From Microcyclospora pomicola (lineage: Eukaryota; Ascomycota; Dothideomycetes; Capnodiales): 64,000 nt of DNA. Location: contig NHNY01000013.1 in the NCBI GenBank assembly GCA_002786065.1, positions 1 to 64,000 on the forward strand. Direction: 5' to 3'. Each line of letters opens with the position of its first letter. The first letter of the stretch is position 1. The position numbers and the translations under genes were made by a program. Under the pieces are notes generated by a model. It saw nothing but the letters and a program-made list of their open reading frames with translations. It searched no databases and was not told the DNA's origin. Below, one piece after another: positions 42,773 through 55,741 of this stretch.

Positions 42773-45700
42773 ATGTTCCAGACGTTCACTGGAAACGCTA
42801 GACGCCCTCGACAAGTCAACCTCTCCGGTCGCCCCACCAATCCGTTCGCATCTTCTTCGCCTGCCGGCGGTCCGCAGAATGCCATAACTTCTGCTCAGCA
42901 GGAACGAGTCCAACGTCAGCAACAACGAGATCGGTTCAAGGCGGCATCTCGGATACAGCGAGTGTGGCGGGGTCATACGTCTCGACGAAGGACATATGAG
43001 CTGTGGCGGCAAATATGGGATGATCTTGAGAAAGGCACTTCTGGTCAAGGGGCATACGCATCTTCCGAGGAGTCTTTGTCACAACTTCACCGGTTATTGT
43101 TGTTCTACCAACCCAGACACGATGTTGATCGATTGACATGGTATGGCATGCGCCAGATGGCAACGAGTGATGCTCAGCCATCTCTACCTGGACCTTGGCC
43201 AGAAGCATATCTCAGGATAGTAAGAGCTTGTATAGCGTCACTGAAGACATCGACCCGTAGGGATGCTGAAAGGGATCAACTCCTCCTCACGGTGCTAGGG
43301 TTTGGTGCAAGAAGAACGAAACTTGACCAGCAGGATGCGATCTTATACTACGAAACTTTGACGAAGCTGCACGATTTACCGGAGGAGCCACTTCAGCACG
43401 CACTTGTGGCACCGCTTCAGACATCTGCAGCATCCTATGCAGGATTGGCGGTCCTCCTTTCGAAACCCTTGGAGTCTGATGTATTGGCGCTCCTTCGATC
43501 TGCTGTAGATACACAAGCACTTGCTACTGCTCTGACACAATCACCTGGATATACAACCGCAGGAAACAGACCGAGACTTTGGCTTCTAGCGAATGTTCTT
43601 TGCTTGACGGACCGGACGGAAGGCTCTACTCTGATTCCTGTCATCGCACGACTACTTGGATCATTAGCGGATGATGTCGATTTCGAAAGTGCGCCAATTG
43701 ATCTTGATAACACCACTTTCGACAATCAAGTTCTCGCGAAGGTATTCACTGGGTTGCCGCTCAATACATACCTGCATCAGCAGATACTTTCGCTAATCAA
43801 CCAGGAATCGATTCGCAATCTGCTTATACGCAAGAACGAAAGTGCTGGATCTGAGACAAATGCTCAGCTGTTAGCTGGATACGCTCTCACACTTCTGCGA
43901 TGCTTTCCTCGACGCGCAGACGACATCCGTATGTGGCTGTACTTAGGACCAAGGTCTACACCTGTCGAAACTGGCGCGACTTTGTATTTCTGGCAAGCAG
44001 CGAAGCATTCCGCACTCTTCGAGAAGGTGTGGCGGAACTCTCGGAACGTTCTGCCTCTCATCAAGACATCGACCCCAAAACAGCAGGAAAATCATGACTG
44101 GACTATTGTCCTTGTGTTTCTGGAGCTCTACACGTTTTTGTTGAAGATCATGGACGATGAAGAATTCACAGGTAGCTTTACTTCCGGTAAACGGAACAGC
44201 GCGATTCCTGTAAGGGATGTCGCCGAACTGGTCACCTTTCTAAAGAATCTCGGCTTTGTTTTGTACTATCACGCTCGAGAACTAAACGAATCCGGGGACT
44301 TGACTCCCAGAGACGCGGGAAGCTTGAGTCTAAGTCGACATTTCGGCAAGGGACCTGTATCAGAGCCTGTCAAGGGGCCTGAGATGAAGCCTGTGACAGT
44401 GGGTGGCCTTCCCGGCCTGACAATAGAATATCTGAAGGGTGTTGTGACGGGACTTCTCAGAGCCATATATGAACGAGACTCGAGACGGCATTTTCTACCG
44501 AGTGACCATTGGTTGATGACGGATCAGTTTGATATGACGACGTTTATTCCGGGAGTCGTACTAGAGGAGGAGTCTCGACATGAAGTGCAGGGGCAAGATG
44601 ATGAGGATAAAGATCAAGAGTCTGACGACGAGGATCAAGACCCTATGAGCATGGTTCGAGGACACACTGGGGCGCTCCGATCACAAGAAGCACGAGCGCG
44701 GGCACAACGCAAAGCCAGTCGTAAGCGCTATCTGGAGTCAGTTGCACCCAGGTTGGAGATCCTTATCAACATGCCATTCCTCATCCCATTTACCACAAGA
44801 GTCGAAATATTCAGACAATTCGTGAATCTAGACCAAGAAAAGCGGCGCAATGGGTACGTGGATCCGGACATGTGGAGACAGTCCATGATGTTTCAGCCCC
44901 CGGTTGGAGGAGTTGTTCGCGACCCCTTAGCTCGGCACCACGCAAAGATCAGGAGGAAGAATGAGTTTGCAGACGCGTTTGAACAGTTCTACGAACTTGG
45001 TGCAGATCTCAAAGAACCTATTCAGATCACTTTTGTGGACGAATTCGACATTCAGGAAGCTGGAATCGACGGTGGGGGCGTGACAAAGGAATTTTTGACG
45101 TCCGTCATCAGCCAGGCCTTTGATCCGACAGATCCTAACATTGGACGCATGTTCTTCATCGAGAACGAGAAGCATTTGCTATATCCCAATCCAACAGCAC
45201 TTGATGATCTTAAAGGACATTGGCGAAATCGAGGGGTGAAAGACAACAGCTCTTCGGTCAGAGTGGACGTAAAAGAACTGCTCAAACAGTACGAGTTCCT
45301 TGGGCGCATAATCGGAAAGTGCTTGTACGAGGGAATTCTCGTCGATGTCTCTTTCGCCGGCTTTTTCCTCAAGAAATGGGCACTCACTGGCGGTACAAAT
45401 TCCGCACCTATGGAATCAGGCTACCGTGCGAGTATCAACGATCTCAAAGAGCTCGACGAGGATCTCTACCGGGGTCTCCTTGCTGTCAAGAATGCGCCTG
45501 CGGAAGATGTAGAATCGTTCGGCTTGACCTTCACTGTGGATGACTTAGTCGGTCCGGAAGACAACAAGAAGGTCATTGAGCGAGAATTGATCCCCAACGG
45601 TGCAAATACCGCTGTTACAGGCGAAAACAGACTCATATATATCAATCGCATGTCGTGGTATCGTTTACAAGGACAATCCGCACCGCAAACTCACGCTTTT

Positions 45701-46150
45701 CTGAAAGGCCTGAGCGCACTCGTACAGCCCAGCTGGCTGAGCATGTTCAACCAGACCGAGCTTCAGACGCTAATCGGTGGAGCGGCTGCTGAAATCAACA
45801 TCCCCGATCTTCGTAAGAACACCCTATACGGTGGCACATACGTCATTGGCGACGATGGCATCGAGCATCCCTCGATCCAGCATTTCTGGTCGGTCATGTC
45901 CTCGCTCCCTGACGTAGACAGGAGGAAAGTGCTCAAATTCGTGACGTCTACCCCCCGGGGCCCGTTACTGGGCTTCAACCACTTGAACCCACGCTTCAGT
46001 ATCCGAGACTCCGGTCCGGACGAGAACCGATATCCCACCACCAGTACGTGCGTTAACTTATTGAAACTACCAATGTACAAGAGCGCAAAGGTACTGCGTG
46101 AGAAGCTGCTGGCGGCCGTGAATAGTGGTGCCGGATTCGACTTGAGTTAG
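42773..46150 (+). CDS. HUL5: HECT E3 ubiquitin ligase, Hul5/UBE3B-UBE3C family
   Basis: Ubiquitin ligase that extends chains on proteasome-bound and misfolded substrates in its yeast and animal relatives. Single exon, 1,125 residues. An N-terminal IQ-type helix (AASRIQRVWRGHTSRRRTYEL, about 57-77) is typical of this subfamily. A helical middle follows, with an acidic run DEDKDQESDDEDQDP near residue 617. The HECT domain (about 755-1125) has QITFVDEFDIQEAGIDGGGVTKEF, LYPNPTALDDL and the catalytic loop TSTCVNLLKLP, with the nucleophile Cys at about residue 1093 (codon at 46049). The protein ends GAGFDLS, the Phe near the terminus being characteristic of active HECT enzymes. Confidence 0.95.
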   Translation: MFQTFTGNARRPRQVNLSGRPTNPFASSSPAGGPQNAITSAQQERVQRQQQRDRFKAASRIQRVWRGHTSRRRTYELWRQIWDDLEKGTSGQGAYASSEESLSQLHRLLLFYQPRHDVDRLTWYGMRQMATSDAQPSLPGPWPEAYLRIVRACIASLKTSTRRDAERDQLLLTVLGFGARRTKLDQQDAILYYETLTKLHDLPEEPLQHALVAPLQTSAASYAGLAVLLSKPLESDVLALLRSAVDTQALATALTQSPGYTTAGNRPRLWLLANVLCLTDRTEGSTLIPVIARLLGSLADDVDFESAPIDLDNTTFDNQVLAKVFTGLPLNTYLHQQILSLINQESIRNLLIRKNESAGSETNAQLLAGYALTLLRCFPRRADDIRMWLYLGPRSTPVETGATLYFWQAAKHSALFEKVWRNSRNVLPLIKTSTPKQQENHDWTIVLVFLELYTFLLKIMDDEEFTGSFTSGKRNSAIPVRDVAELVTFLKNLGFVLYYHARELNESGDLTPRDAGSLSLSRHFGKGPVSEPVKGPEMKPVTVGGLPGLTIEYLKGVVTGLLRAIYERDSRRHFLPSDHWLMTDQFDMTTFIPGVVLEEESRHEVQGQDDEDKDQESDDEDQDPMSMVRGHTGALRSQEARARAQRKASRKRYLESVAPRLEILINMPFLIPFTTRVEIFRQFVNLDQEKRRNGYVDPDMWRQSMMFQPPVGGVVRDPLARHHAKIRRKNEFADAFEQFYELGADLKEPIQITFVDEFDIQEAGIDGGGVTKEFLTSVISQAFDPTDPNIGRMFFIENEKHLLYPNPTALDDLKGHWRNRGVKDNSSSVRVDVKELLKQYEFLGRIIGKCLYEGILVDVSFAGFFLKKWALTGGTNSAPMESGYRASINDLKELDEDLYRGLLAVKNAPAEDVESFGLTFTVDDLVGPEDNKKVIERELIPNGANTAVTGENRLIYINRMSWYRLQGQSAPQTHAFLKGLSALVQPSWLSMFNQTELQTLIGGAAAEINIPDLRKNTLYGGTYVIGDDGIEHPSIQHFWSVMSSLPDVDRRKVLKFVTSTPRGPLLGFNHLNPRFSIRDSGPDENRYPTTSTCVNLLKLPMYKSAKVLREKLLAAVNSGAGFDLS

Positions 46151-49100
46151 AGCTTGTATAGTGCTTGTAGAAGTATGATCACGATCTTTCATGCAATGTT
46201 CTCACGTTATGCCCGCCGAGCTGAGAGTCAACCATGAACTGCAGCAATGGTCTCAGATGTGATCGACACAAATTCATGACATGGTGTTCACGCCCAGACG
46301 CCCTGGTCAAGCTTTGCCTCACATGCACGATCTACAAAGGAGCACGTTGCCACCTCGGTTCTGCGATGATGCTTTATGTTTCACATCCAGGACGAAGTCA
46401 ACGCCTCACCGGCTGGCTGTCATATCTTTTCTACCTGTTGCATCGCTATCTCGTGCTACTGCCTGTTCCAAACCAGCAGTATATGCTACCTTGTTGTTCT
46501 CCACATGACCGGACACTCTTCGCTCACTCCCGAGAACACTTCGTATGTTGTAGAAACCGATCATGCTCTGGGAAACAAGTAGGGACTAGCATCACATGAA
46601 GACAAAGCAAATCTGCTCCACAGTGCCGGGCGGCGAAGATTGTGCGTATGATCACGCTATGGTACATGTCTTAGACATGATCATAGAAGAGCCCACGCTT
46701 ATGAACTGGGGCAACCCCTGCAGACCACTTCCAGATTCTCCGAAAACGAATAGCGAAGGCCCGGTGTTCGTCCATATTCCTTGATCCCGCCGAAATCTTG
46801 TGGGCAAAGTTGGCCCAACATGAGTTCTGCAGGCGTGCAAGATTGTGTCAGGCAATACTACACCATCTCCACAACCTACCTTACGCGAGATGCGATGTCG
46901 CGAATCCAGGGGGGTCTGCAATTACTTTCCCACATGATGCATGACTGGCGAAATGAATGACATGCTATAACAGTGCTCTTTAAGACGAAAGGGAGGATTT
47001 CGCATGGCAACTTCCCGTGAGCGACCCTTACTCATCTCGAGGGTCCCTTGATATGATGTCTCATTCACGACAAGGTGTAGCCTTCGTAGGGTTGGTAACG
47101 AAGCCATGTGCATGATTTGTTAGACTTATCCTCACATTGGTAAAGTTTGGATGGACGGTGAAATCTGTCGCCAGGACGTATCTTACCTATGTAAGGGAGA
47201 GAAAGCAAGAGATGACCATCTCTAACGTTCAGTGATTATCGTGCTCTTCATCTCTGCATACAATCTCAGACGCGTCGAGCAGATATATACACAATCACAC
47301 ATCACGTATATCTAAGACACTCGCTAGGCTTCATGTGTGGTGCAACACGAAAGCAGCCGTCGGAACATCAGTGCGCCACCGACTTCTCCCGTTCTTCTAG
47401 AAGTTCGGCCGCTTACGGACATTACTACTGTGCCGCACACGTGTAGTCCCCTGAACAAGCTTCAAGCGTGCGTCGATGGACAAAAAGCTATTGGCACAAG
47501 GGATAGCTCGCATCCCCGGGATCGTCTGCATAGCGTGGTGGCTAGACAAGCATACTGTACGCGTCGAGCGTCCACGTTACAAGCGTATCGATTGCTCTCT
47601 ACGAAGCTGCTGAAGAGTGCTAGCTTTCCAAATCTCAACAAAAAGATGACAGCAAGACATGAAATGATCCTCATAGCGTAGGATCCGCGTAGAGCCGAAA
47701 ACCGTTCTATGGCTCTCTGCATGGCAGGGGTAAACCCCATTGCGGGCATGTCGACTCTAGTATCGCCTCGGATGGCCTATAGATTGAGGAGGGTATATAG
47801 GCGATAAGTGAATCCGCCCGCCTGCTATTCTTGTCGCCGCAGAAGTACAGTACAATCGTCGACGTGACGCGGGATGCAGGAAAGGAGATCACTCAGGGTG
47901 GAGCCGTCTTGATATATTAGGTAGATATATGTAAGGTATGCTGTTAATGCCACCTCGCGAACGATCTGTACATGTATCTACGCTTCGGCCAGATTTGATT
48001 CGAGCATCTGGTCGTCCATTCTCAACTCTCTGAGAGTCGTAAGATACTGCACTGGACGTCAACTTTACTTGCGAGCGTGGACTTCAGTGTCCACTCAGAA
48101 CTGCATTCGTAAAGGAGCAGGCCACCAACCCTGCGTTCACTCACCGTTGCGCTCCTTAAAGGATCATTTCTCAAACGCTTCGCCGAGCAGAGCGAGCAAG
48201 GGATCGCTGCGTCGAATCAATTCTCCGGTTCTGTCAGATCCGCCGCCACGCATTGCCGTACGACAGCACACAATTCAGAGTGTGCTTACCCCAACAGGTC
48301 AGCGTCAATCACTCGGCAAAACCGGACATCATACAACGCTTTCTGCCTTGATCGAGAAGCCTTTCTGACTAGGCTGGGACAGTTCGATTTCCTATCGACT
48401 CGAATTCATACTCGACTCCGGCGCGTAATAGTGATCGGTTTCCGGATTCCTTTCCGCCAAACCACAGCCAGCCGTTTCAGGTGACGAAGAATTCTGCAAC
48501 CGCCCCTCACACGGAATCGACTGGAAGCAGAGTGGTCATCTCACCGCCAGAAATAAGAACAGTAGATTGCACGGCTGCAGAGTATTGGTGCCAGAGATTG
48601 TGACTGCACTCCTCGCTGCAATACCGACGGATCATTATTATTATCATCTCAGGAGAGAGAGGTGTCAAGTCAAGCAGCGTTGGCTCTAAGCAGTCGGGAC
48701 TAGCGTGCCGCCAAGCGAATCACTCCCTCCGTACATCCTCTTCGACGCGCAAAACAACCGATACAGCAGGCTGTTTCCTGCCAATAGACTGCTTCACTTC
48801 ATACCTTCACCCCAACTCACATCGACGGAGGCTGCGATCAGGTACGTGACCGTTTTATCGTCGCCGCCGCCATCTCGACGATCCCCGACGCGCGGTGGAC
48901 CCGGCGAACCATTCCCCTATCCCCAGTCACGACCGGGCACCATCCATCGTCAGAACCGTGGACGACATCTCTCTTGCTCCCTCGCACGCCATCAACAACA
49001 TTACCAGTGGTCTCAGAACATACGGACTGACCAGTGTGGTCTCAATAGTGTTGCTGTCGCTCTTACGCAGGCTCGACTTGTGTCGCAAAGCCGCCCTCTC

Positions 49101-49422
49101 ATCCGTCACCGATCGACCCCATCCCGTCGTCACCGCCGCAATTTTTCTCTGGTCGGAGCGCACTGCATTCATTGCTTGCACGCGACTCATCAACGCTGTG
49201 TGGTAAGATACCGTCCGCTTCAGCTCCGCTCAGAGTGCTTGTGGCTCGGCATCGGCACTTCGTCAACGCACCCTCACCCACTGTCTCACGGGACAGACTC
49301 CAACAAGCGACTCTTGAAATACTTGGCTCGATCATACTGGCTATATGGCAGTCTTGTCCGTCAATCATATCCGCACTCTGCGTGATCTAAGAGAAGGAGG
49401 AGGGCGAGCGCCACAGCACGGC
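46151..49422. other. Long gene-poor region before the C2H2 factor
   Basis: About 3.3 kb between HUL5 and the C2H2 factor. The right end is CT-rich and leader-like, with a plausible 5'-UTR donor (GGTAAGATA, about 49202). A 226-codon frame (48705-49385) has no ATG and no motif, and is taken as chance in the leader. Open frames elsewhere are under 125 codons. No transposon remnant, repeat or RNA gene was recognised. Confidence 0.55.
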
Positions 49423-51034
<1,612 letters not shown>

Positions 51035-52344
51035 ACCCGTGAAGGCGGAGACGTCTCATGGCGATATCGCAGAATTGACGACCTGGCGGAGACGATCGCA
51101 CGCGTGGGCGATCTGGCTCATCGGCCTTCGAGCTCCTTTTTGGCCTCAAAGAAGCGATGTTCATGCTGGAGTCTGTCCTCTTGGTCACGACACAATTCAC
51201 TTAAGAAAGTCCTGCTAAGATCTCCGCTCGGTGAAAACTCTCATTACCTCTACAGACTGCCTTGACCCTCCACACAATCATGGTTTTGATCATCCAACGG
51301 CGTTTTTGATCTTACAGGCAACATCAACATCCTTACTACCACTACAATTAATGCTTGGTCTGGCGCATGCATTTCAGGAGATCACGAGGCTGGCGCTGTG
51401 AGCACGGTACGATGGCTACCGACATGGGGCCCTTCCAGCCTCGCTCCTTTATTCTCTCTTCCTCTCTTCCCCTCTAATCACGAGTATGACTACGGGTGTT
51501 GGTTTGGCGTGTACTATATCTTCGGCAGCGCGTCCCTGGAGTCTTTACGGCACATGAGGTCGCAGTGGGCTGTGACCAAGGTGCATGGGTTTGCACGTAC
51601 ATGTGCGCATGGGATCACTGGGACATCATCGGAGAATGTAATATGTGCGGGTCATCAAAAGTGTTTCCTTGAGACTGCGCATGGGGACACGCGGGATGGG
51701 TGGAGGTGTTGTTAGCTATGTCATGTACTTCTGAACAAGGTACCCTCTGTGCTCGTCCCGGTCTGTCACCTATTATCGCCACGGATGTGCAGGGGGGCAG
51801 CAAACCTCCAGCGGTCGCGAACGCGGAATGGATGTAGGACCTGACATCTCCCAGGCTGCGGCTGTCCCTGGCGGGTGTTACGAGAAGCTTTATTTTATCT
51901 CACACGACCATTGAACTCTCAAGTGAAGCTGTAGCATAGAGTTCGTGGAGGCTGTCGGGCCTTTTGACCAAAGATACCACGACTCCCTGCAACATCGATC
52001 AGCTGAAACGCCCGGAGCTGTTCTAGGCCTGGCCAAGACCCCGGCCCCCGTCCTCGAACCCGGACGGAAGATGCTTCGGCTTGTATGCTGCATCATACAA
52101 CCAACAGAAGTACAGTATCTCTCAGCGTGGCACCGCGTTGCTCTTCGTGCTACTTAATCTCACGGCTCCCCCGTCCTGTTCTATTATTTTTCCAAGGCCA
52201 AGAGCACTAAGGATCGCCAGACGGGTCAACAATGTCGTGGTATTCGCGCATGGATGTCCTTGCCACCGGCGCGCCGTGTCTATCCATCCTCATCAGGCCC
52301 AATCTTAGCGGTCGCTCGCCAGCGCTTTGCTAACACTCGCGAAT
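51035..52344. other. Intergenic region
   Basis: About 1.3 kb between two plus-strand genes: 3' end of the C2H2 gene, then the promoter of the F-box-like gene. Small frames lack motifs; no repeat or RNA gene recognised. Confidence 0.55.
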
Positions 52345-53319
52345 ATGCCGATGGCGAAGCGCCGGCGTGATGATGCGTGGGAGAGTTCGGGAACAGAAAC
52401 CACGATACCGCTGGCCGGTGCCGTAAAATCCAGGCTGCGAGGCAAGACCGTAAGGCATGAGAGGGTCATACTGGGCGAAGCGCCCTCGTTTGCCACTGAC
52501 ACCGCGATCCGTGAGGGAGTGTTCCCACTGATGGATCTACCTGCCGAGCTCAGGAATGGCATATACCGGGCCTGCTTGAGTCGACCGCGCAGCATGTTGC
52601 TCGCCCTTAGGAAGCGTCGCGAGCCCTCGCCCCGACGTGTTGCAAGACCACCTCCTCAAGAAACCCCGGCCAGGATTCCTGATGAGAGATGCCGTCGCTT
52701 TACAGAGGTCAGAAGTCAACGTTCCGCTCTCGGACCTTCTATGCCCATCCCCATGATACCAACAAACGAGCCCAGCCAGCGTTCAAGCATCGCGAGCGCT
52801 TATTCAGAATTCATGCGCAGGACCTTATCAGACGACCGGACGTGGCCACAAGATGAAGACCCCCCGATCGTCAACCTGCTCTACGCCAATCGGCAGGTCT
52901 ACAAAGAAGCCCGGGCCATCCTGTACGGTGGCAACACGTTCCAGCTCGACCTCGCGACATCGTCGAAGTACCTCGGTGCGATCGGTCAGCCCACGCGCAG
53001 TCTCATCCGCCACCTCGAGGTCGACCTGTCCTACAACGACGACGTGTCGAGCGACTTCGGCCACCTCGTCCGGCTCAACTTGCGCTTCTGCTGGGGGCTG
53101 CAGACGCTCGTCATCCGCCTGCCGCGGTTTCGTGAGGAGGATGTTGATTATGCCGACCAGAGGTGGCAGGCACATCAGGTCGACGGATTCGCCATCTTGC
53201 ACTGGCTGCCCAAGTCGTGTCAGGTGGTCTTGGAAGGGACGGCGCCCGGCAGGCTTCTGAAGGTCGTGGGTGACAATACCAATCTGGTCAAACCACTTGA
53301 TAACGTACGTATTTTCTAG
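52345..53319 (+). CDS. F-box-like protein of unknown target
   Basis: Frame of 324 residues from the ATG at 52345. PLMDLPAELRNGIYRACL is the F-box-like opening; later PPIVNLLYANRQVYKEARAILYGGNTFQLD is the second conserved element of this fungal family. Between them lies a basic, Pro/Arg-rich linker, and the N-terminus is Lys/Arg-rich (MAKRRRDD), possibly a nuclear signal. The end is uncertain: a strong donor (GATAAC/GTACGTATT, about 53305) sits just before the stop, so a downstream exon may replace the last few residues; no acceptor could be chosen with confidence. Related in style, not clearly in sequence, to the F-box-like gene at 34.1-35.0 kb. Confidence 0.68.
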   Translation: MPMAKRRRDDAWESSGTETTIPLAGAVKSRLRGKTVRHERVILGEAPSFATDTAIREGVFPLMDLPAELRNGIYRACLSRPRSMLLALRKRREPSPRRVARPPPQETPARIPDERCRRFTEVRSQRSALGPSMPIPMIPTNEPSQRSSIASAYSEFMRRTLSDDRTWPQDEDPPIVNLLYANRQVYKEARAILYGGNTFQLDLATSSKYLGAIGQPTRSLIRHLEVDLSYNDDVSSDFGHLVRLNLRFCWGLQTLVIRLPRFREEDVDYADQRWQAHQVDGFAILHWLPKSCQVVLEGTAPGRLLKVVGDNTNLVKPLDNVRIF

Positions 53320-54319
53320 TCTTGTGCTTGTGACATCCGCTGGGGATTATTGAGTGCCTATGTGGGTCTACGATCGTATCCACGATCTGCATATCCCGCC
53401 GTTTTTCCCTACCGCCTCGTCACTTTCCTCTTGTGCCGGAATCCCAAGACCAAAAGGCCTACACCTCTATCAAGAATGCTGCTCACGTGAACATATCACT
53501 AATTCGTGCCTTCTAGCTTCGGCCCTTGAACTGGAAACCTCAAGACGTGCTCCGCGCTTGGTTATCGACGATGTGCGATGACGGGGCGTCACGAACGTCT
53601 CCAAAGTGTAAGAATACGTCGATTGCGGTCTCAGCTATTTAAAGCGAGGCGAGTGACTACGGTTCAGAGACCATTTTGCATGCATCTAGGACGAGACACG
53701 AGCATTTTGGGGTGTGTTATGGATGGAAGACTTTCGGTTTGGTAATGGTTAGCTTCCCGGCGATGTTTCCGGTATTCAATGTCAGAGCGTATCTAGCGGG
53801 TTGATATATGATTCTGTATCATTTCGGTCTCTTATCAAGCCTGCTGAATTTGGAGACTGTATGCTTTCTGGTGGCAGCACCAACAATTTACAAGCAACAT
53901 AAGTCCAGTCTTCCTGGATCACCTTGGAAGAAGCATTCGCCACCTGCACATACATCCTCGAGAAAGCGCCTTAGCAATACATGTCTGTGAATGCCAGTGA
54001 CTAATCAAGATCCATCTTGATTACAGCGCATGTGCATCCAGACTTCAGTCGCCATCGAACACACATTTAGGTAGCCACGGTACATATCCCAATATCATTC
54101 GTCCCATCTCGTGTGCAGATTGTATTGGACATCCGTCGGTTCCAGATCGCGAATACTGCCTGCTCTCCTCTTAGCCCGTTTGACATTACTTGGCTGCGAT
54201 TACAACACACGCTGAGCCACTCCTAGGACGAAACCCCACTTACCTATAGCTGTAGCTGAATCCTCTCTTCCCTCTCATATTGGAAAGATATTTGCCATCC
54301 TGTGCGAAGTTAATCAACG
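53320..54319. other. Intergenic region
   Basis: About 1.0 kb between two plus-strand genes. It may contain an unrecognised last exon of the F-box-like gene. No repeat or RNA gene seen. Confidence 0.5.
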
Positions 54320-55741
54320 ATGCCTGCCCTTACTGTCCTGAGCGATAAGGATGTCAGTCGCATCCTCCACTCACTCACCAAGGAAGACGTCCTCGAGCTC
54401 CAAGAGTCACTGTCGGATGCGCTGCACTGGTACTCCGCCTCCAACGACGCCAACGATTGCTGTTCAGACTTTCAACCGGAGCGGACCAGTCTGAAGCGTA
54501 AGGATGGTTCAACCACACTGTTCATGCCGGCCTCGGGACCAGGGAGCCAAGGCATCAAGGTTATCAATGTGGTGCCGCCAGAGTCCGCTGGTCTCCCGAC
54601 GCTGCTCGACAACATCAGCCTGCAAAGTTCCAAGTCAGGGGATAGTGGGTCAGACAGTCCCAGACCTTCCATCTCGACCGTCAACACCACGACCACAAAC
54701 TCGTCTGCGGCGTCTTCCAGTGTCCGGACTGGCTCGGTCGACAGCGCTGCAACCGGCCAGACTTCCATAGGCTCTGGCATTCCCACCGCTTCGACGTCCA
54801 CGATCCGCGGCTCTTTGACACTCCTGGACAGTATGGGAAACACGACTGGCCTCATCAATGCAGAAGAGGTCACCGCATTCCGCACCGCTCTGGCCTCTAC
54901 CATGCTTCTCCGCAAACGCCACTCGGTGCACGACATGACCGTCTTCGGCGCCGGCAAGCAAGCATACTGGCATATCCGGCTGTCGATGCTGCTCCGCCCG
55001 GCCGAGATCCACCATCTCAACATCGTGACGCGCAACTTCGACACGGCGCGCAACTGCATCATGCGCATCTACAACCCGCAGCCCGACGATCCAGACTACG
55101 TCAACCCGCTCGGCTCCAAGTACAACTCCAAGACCAAGACCAACCTCCTCACGCCGTCGCACACCGAGTACGACCGGCTGCTGAAGGAGTACGTGCGCGC
55201 CTCCAACGTCATCTTCTGCACCACGCCGTCCAGCACCCCGCTGTTCCCGGCCACGTACCTGACGAACCCAGAGGGCCGCAAGAAGGGCCGCTACATCGCG
55301 TGCATCGGCTCGTACAAGCCGCACATGATCGAGCTGCACCCGGACGTGCTGCGGTACGCCGTCGCGCCGCACCACGCGCACCGCCACTTCCACAAGCGGC
55401 AGAAGGAGGGCGGCGCCGTCGTCGTCGACACCGTCTCCGGCTGCCTCAAGGAGGCCGGCGAGGTCATCCAGGCCGAGCTGCTGCCGGACCAGATCGTCGA
55501 GCTCGGCGAGCTGTTCATGCTGCGCCGCGAGGCGGAGAAGACGCGACAGGCGGCGCGAGGTGAGGCCGAGGACAAGCAGGGATGTCAGTTGCAGGACGGG
55601 TCGGGGCTGAAGGAGTGGTTGACGAAGGGGAATGTCATCTATAAGAGTGTTGGGCTGGGACTGATGGATGTCGTGGTCGGGAACGAGCTGATCCGGATCG
55701 CGCGCGAGAGAGGCGTAGGGACTACGATTGAGGATTTTTGA
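54320..55741 (+). CDS. Ornithine cyclodeaminase / mu-crystallin family protein
   Basis: NAD(P)-dependent fold of the ornithine cyclodeaminase, alanine dehydrogenase and mu-crystallin family. Single exon, 473 residues. The N-terminus has the family pattern VLSDKDVSRILHSLT, then TLFMPASGPGSQGIKVINVVP, which corresponds to the substrate-binding strand. The Rossmann nucleotide site is MTVFGAGKQAYWHIRLSMLLRP (Gly-x-Gly-x-x-Ala, about residues 210-216), followed by VIFCTTPSSTPLFPATYL and GRYIACIGSYKPHMIEL. Bacterial members have about 330-350 residues; the extra length here is a Ser/Thr-rich insert (about residues 100-155) and a Lys/Arg/Glu-rich C-terminal region. Substrate is unknown. The stretch 54,890-55,560 has almost only G or C at third positions, unlike the rest of the gene. 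Confidence 0.85.
   Translation: MPALTVLSDKDVSRILHSLTKEDVLELQESLSDALHWYSASNDANDCCSDFQPERTSLKRKDGSTTLFMPASGPGSQGIKVINVVPPESAGLPTLLDNISLQSSKSGDSGSDSPRPSISTVNTTTTNSSAASSSVRTGSVDSAATGQTSIGSGIPTASTSTIRGSLTLLDSMGNTTGLINAEEVTAFRTALASTMLLRKRHSVHDMTVFGAGKQAYWHIRLSMLLRPAEIHHLNIVTRNFDTARNCIMRIYNPQPDDPDYVNPLGSKYNSKTKTNLLTPSHTEYDRLLKEYVRASNVIFCTTPSSTPLFPATYLTNPEGRKKGRYIACIGSYKPHMIELHPDVLRYAVAPHHAHRHFHKRQKEGGAVVVDTVSGCLKEAGEVIQAELLPDQIVELGELFMLRREAEKTRQAARGEAEDKQGCQLQDGSGLKEWLTKGNVIYKSVGLGLMDVVVGNELIRIARERGVGTTIEDF

Noticed and set aside
48705-49385. 226-codon open frame on the plus strand
   Set aside because: No ATG anywhere in it, no motif, Arg/His/Ser-rich; it runs into the C2H2 gene in another frame and is most likely part of the leader.
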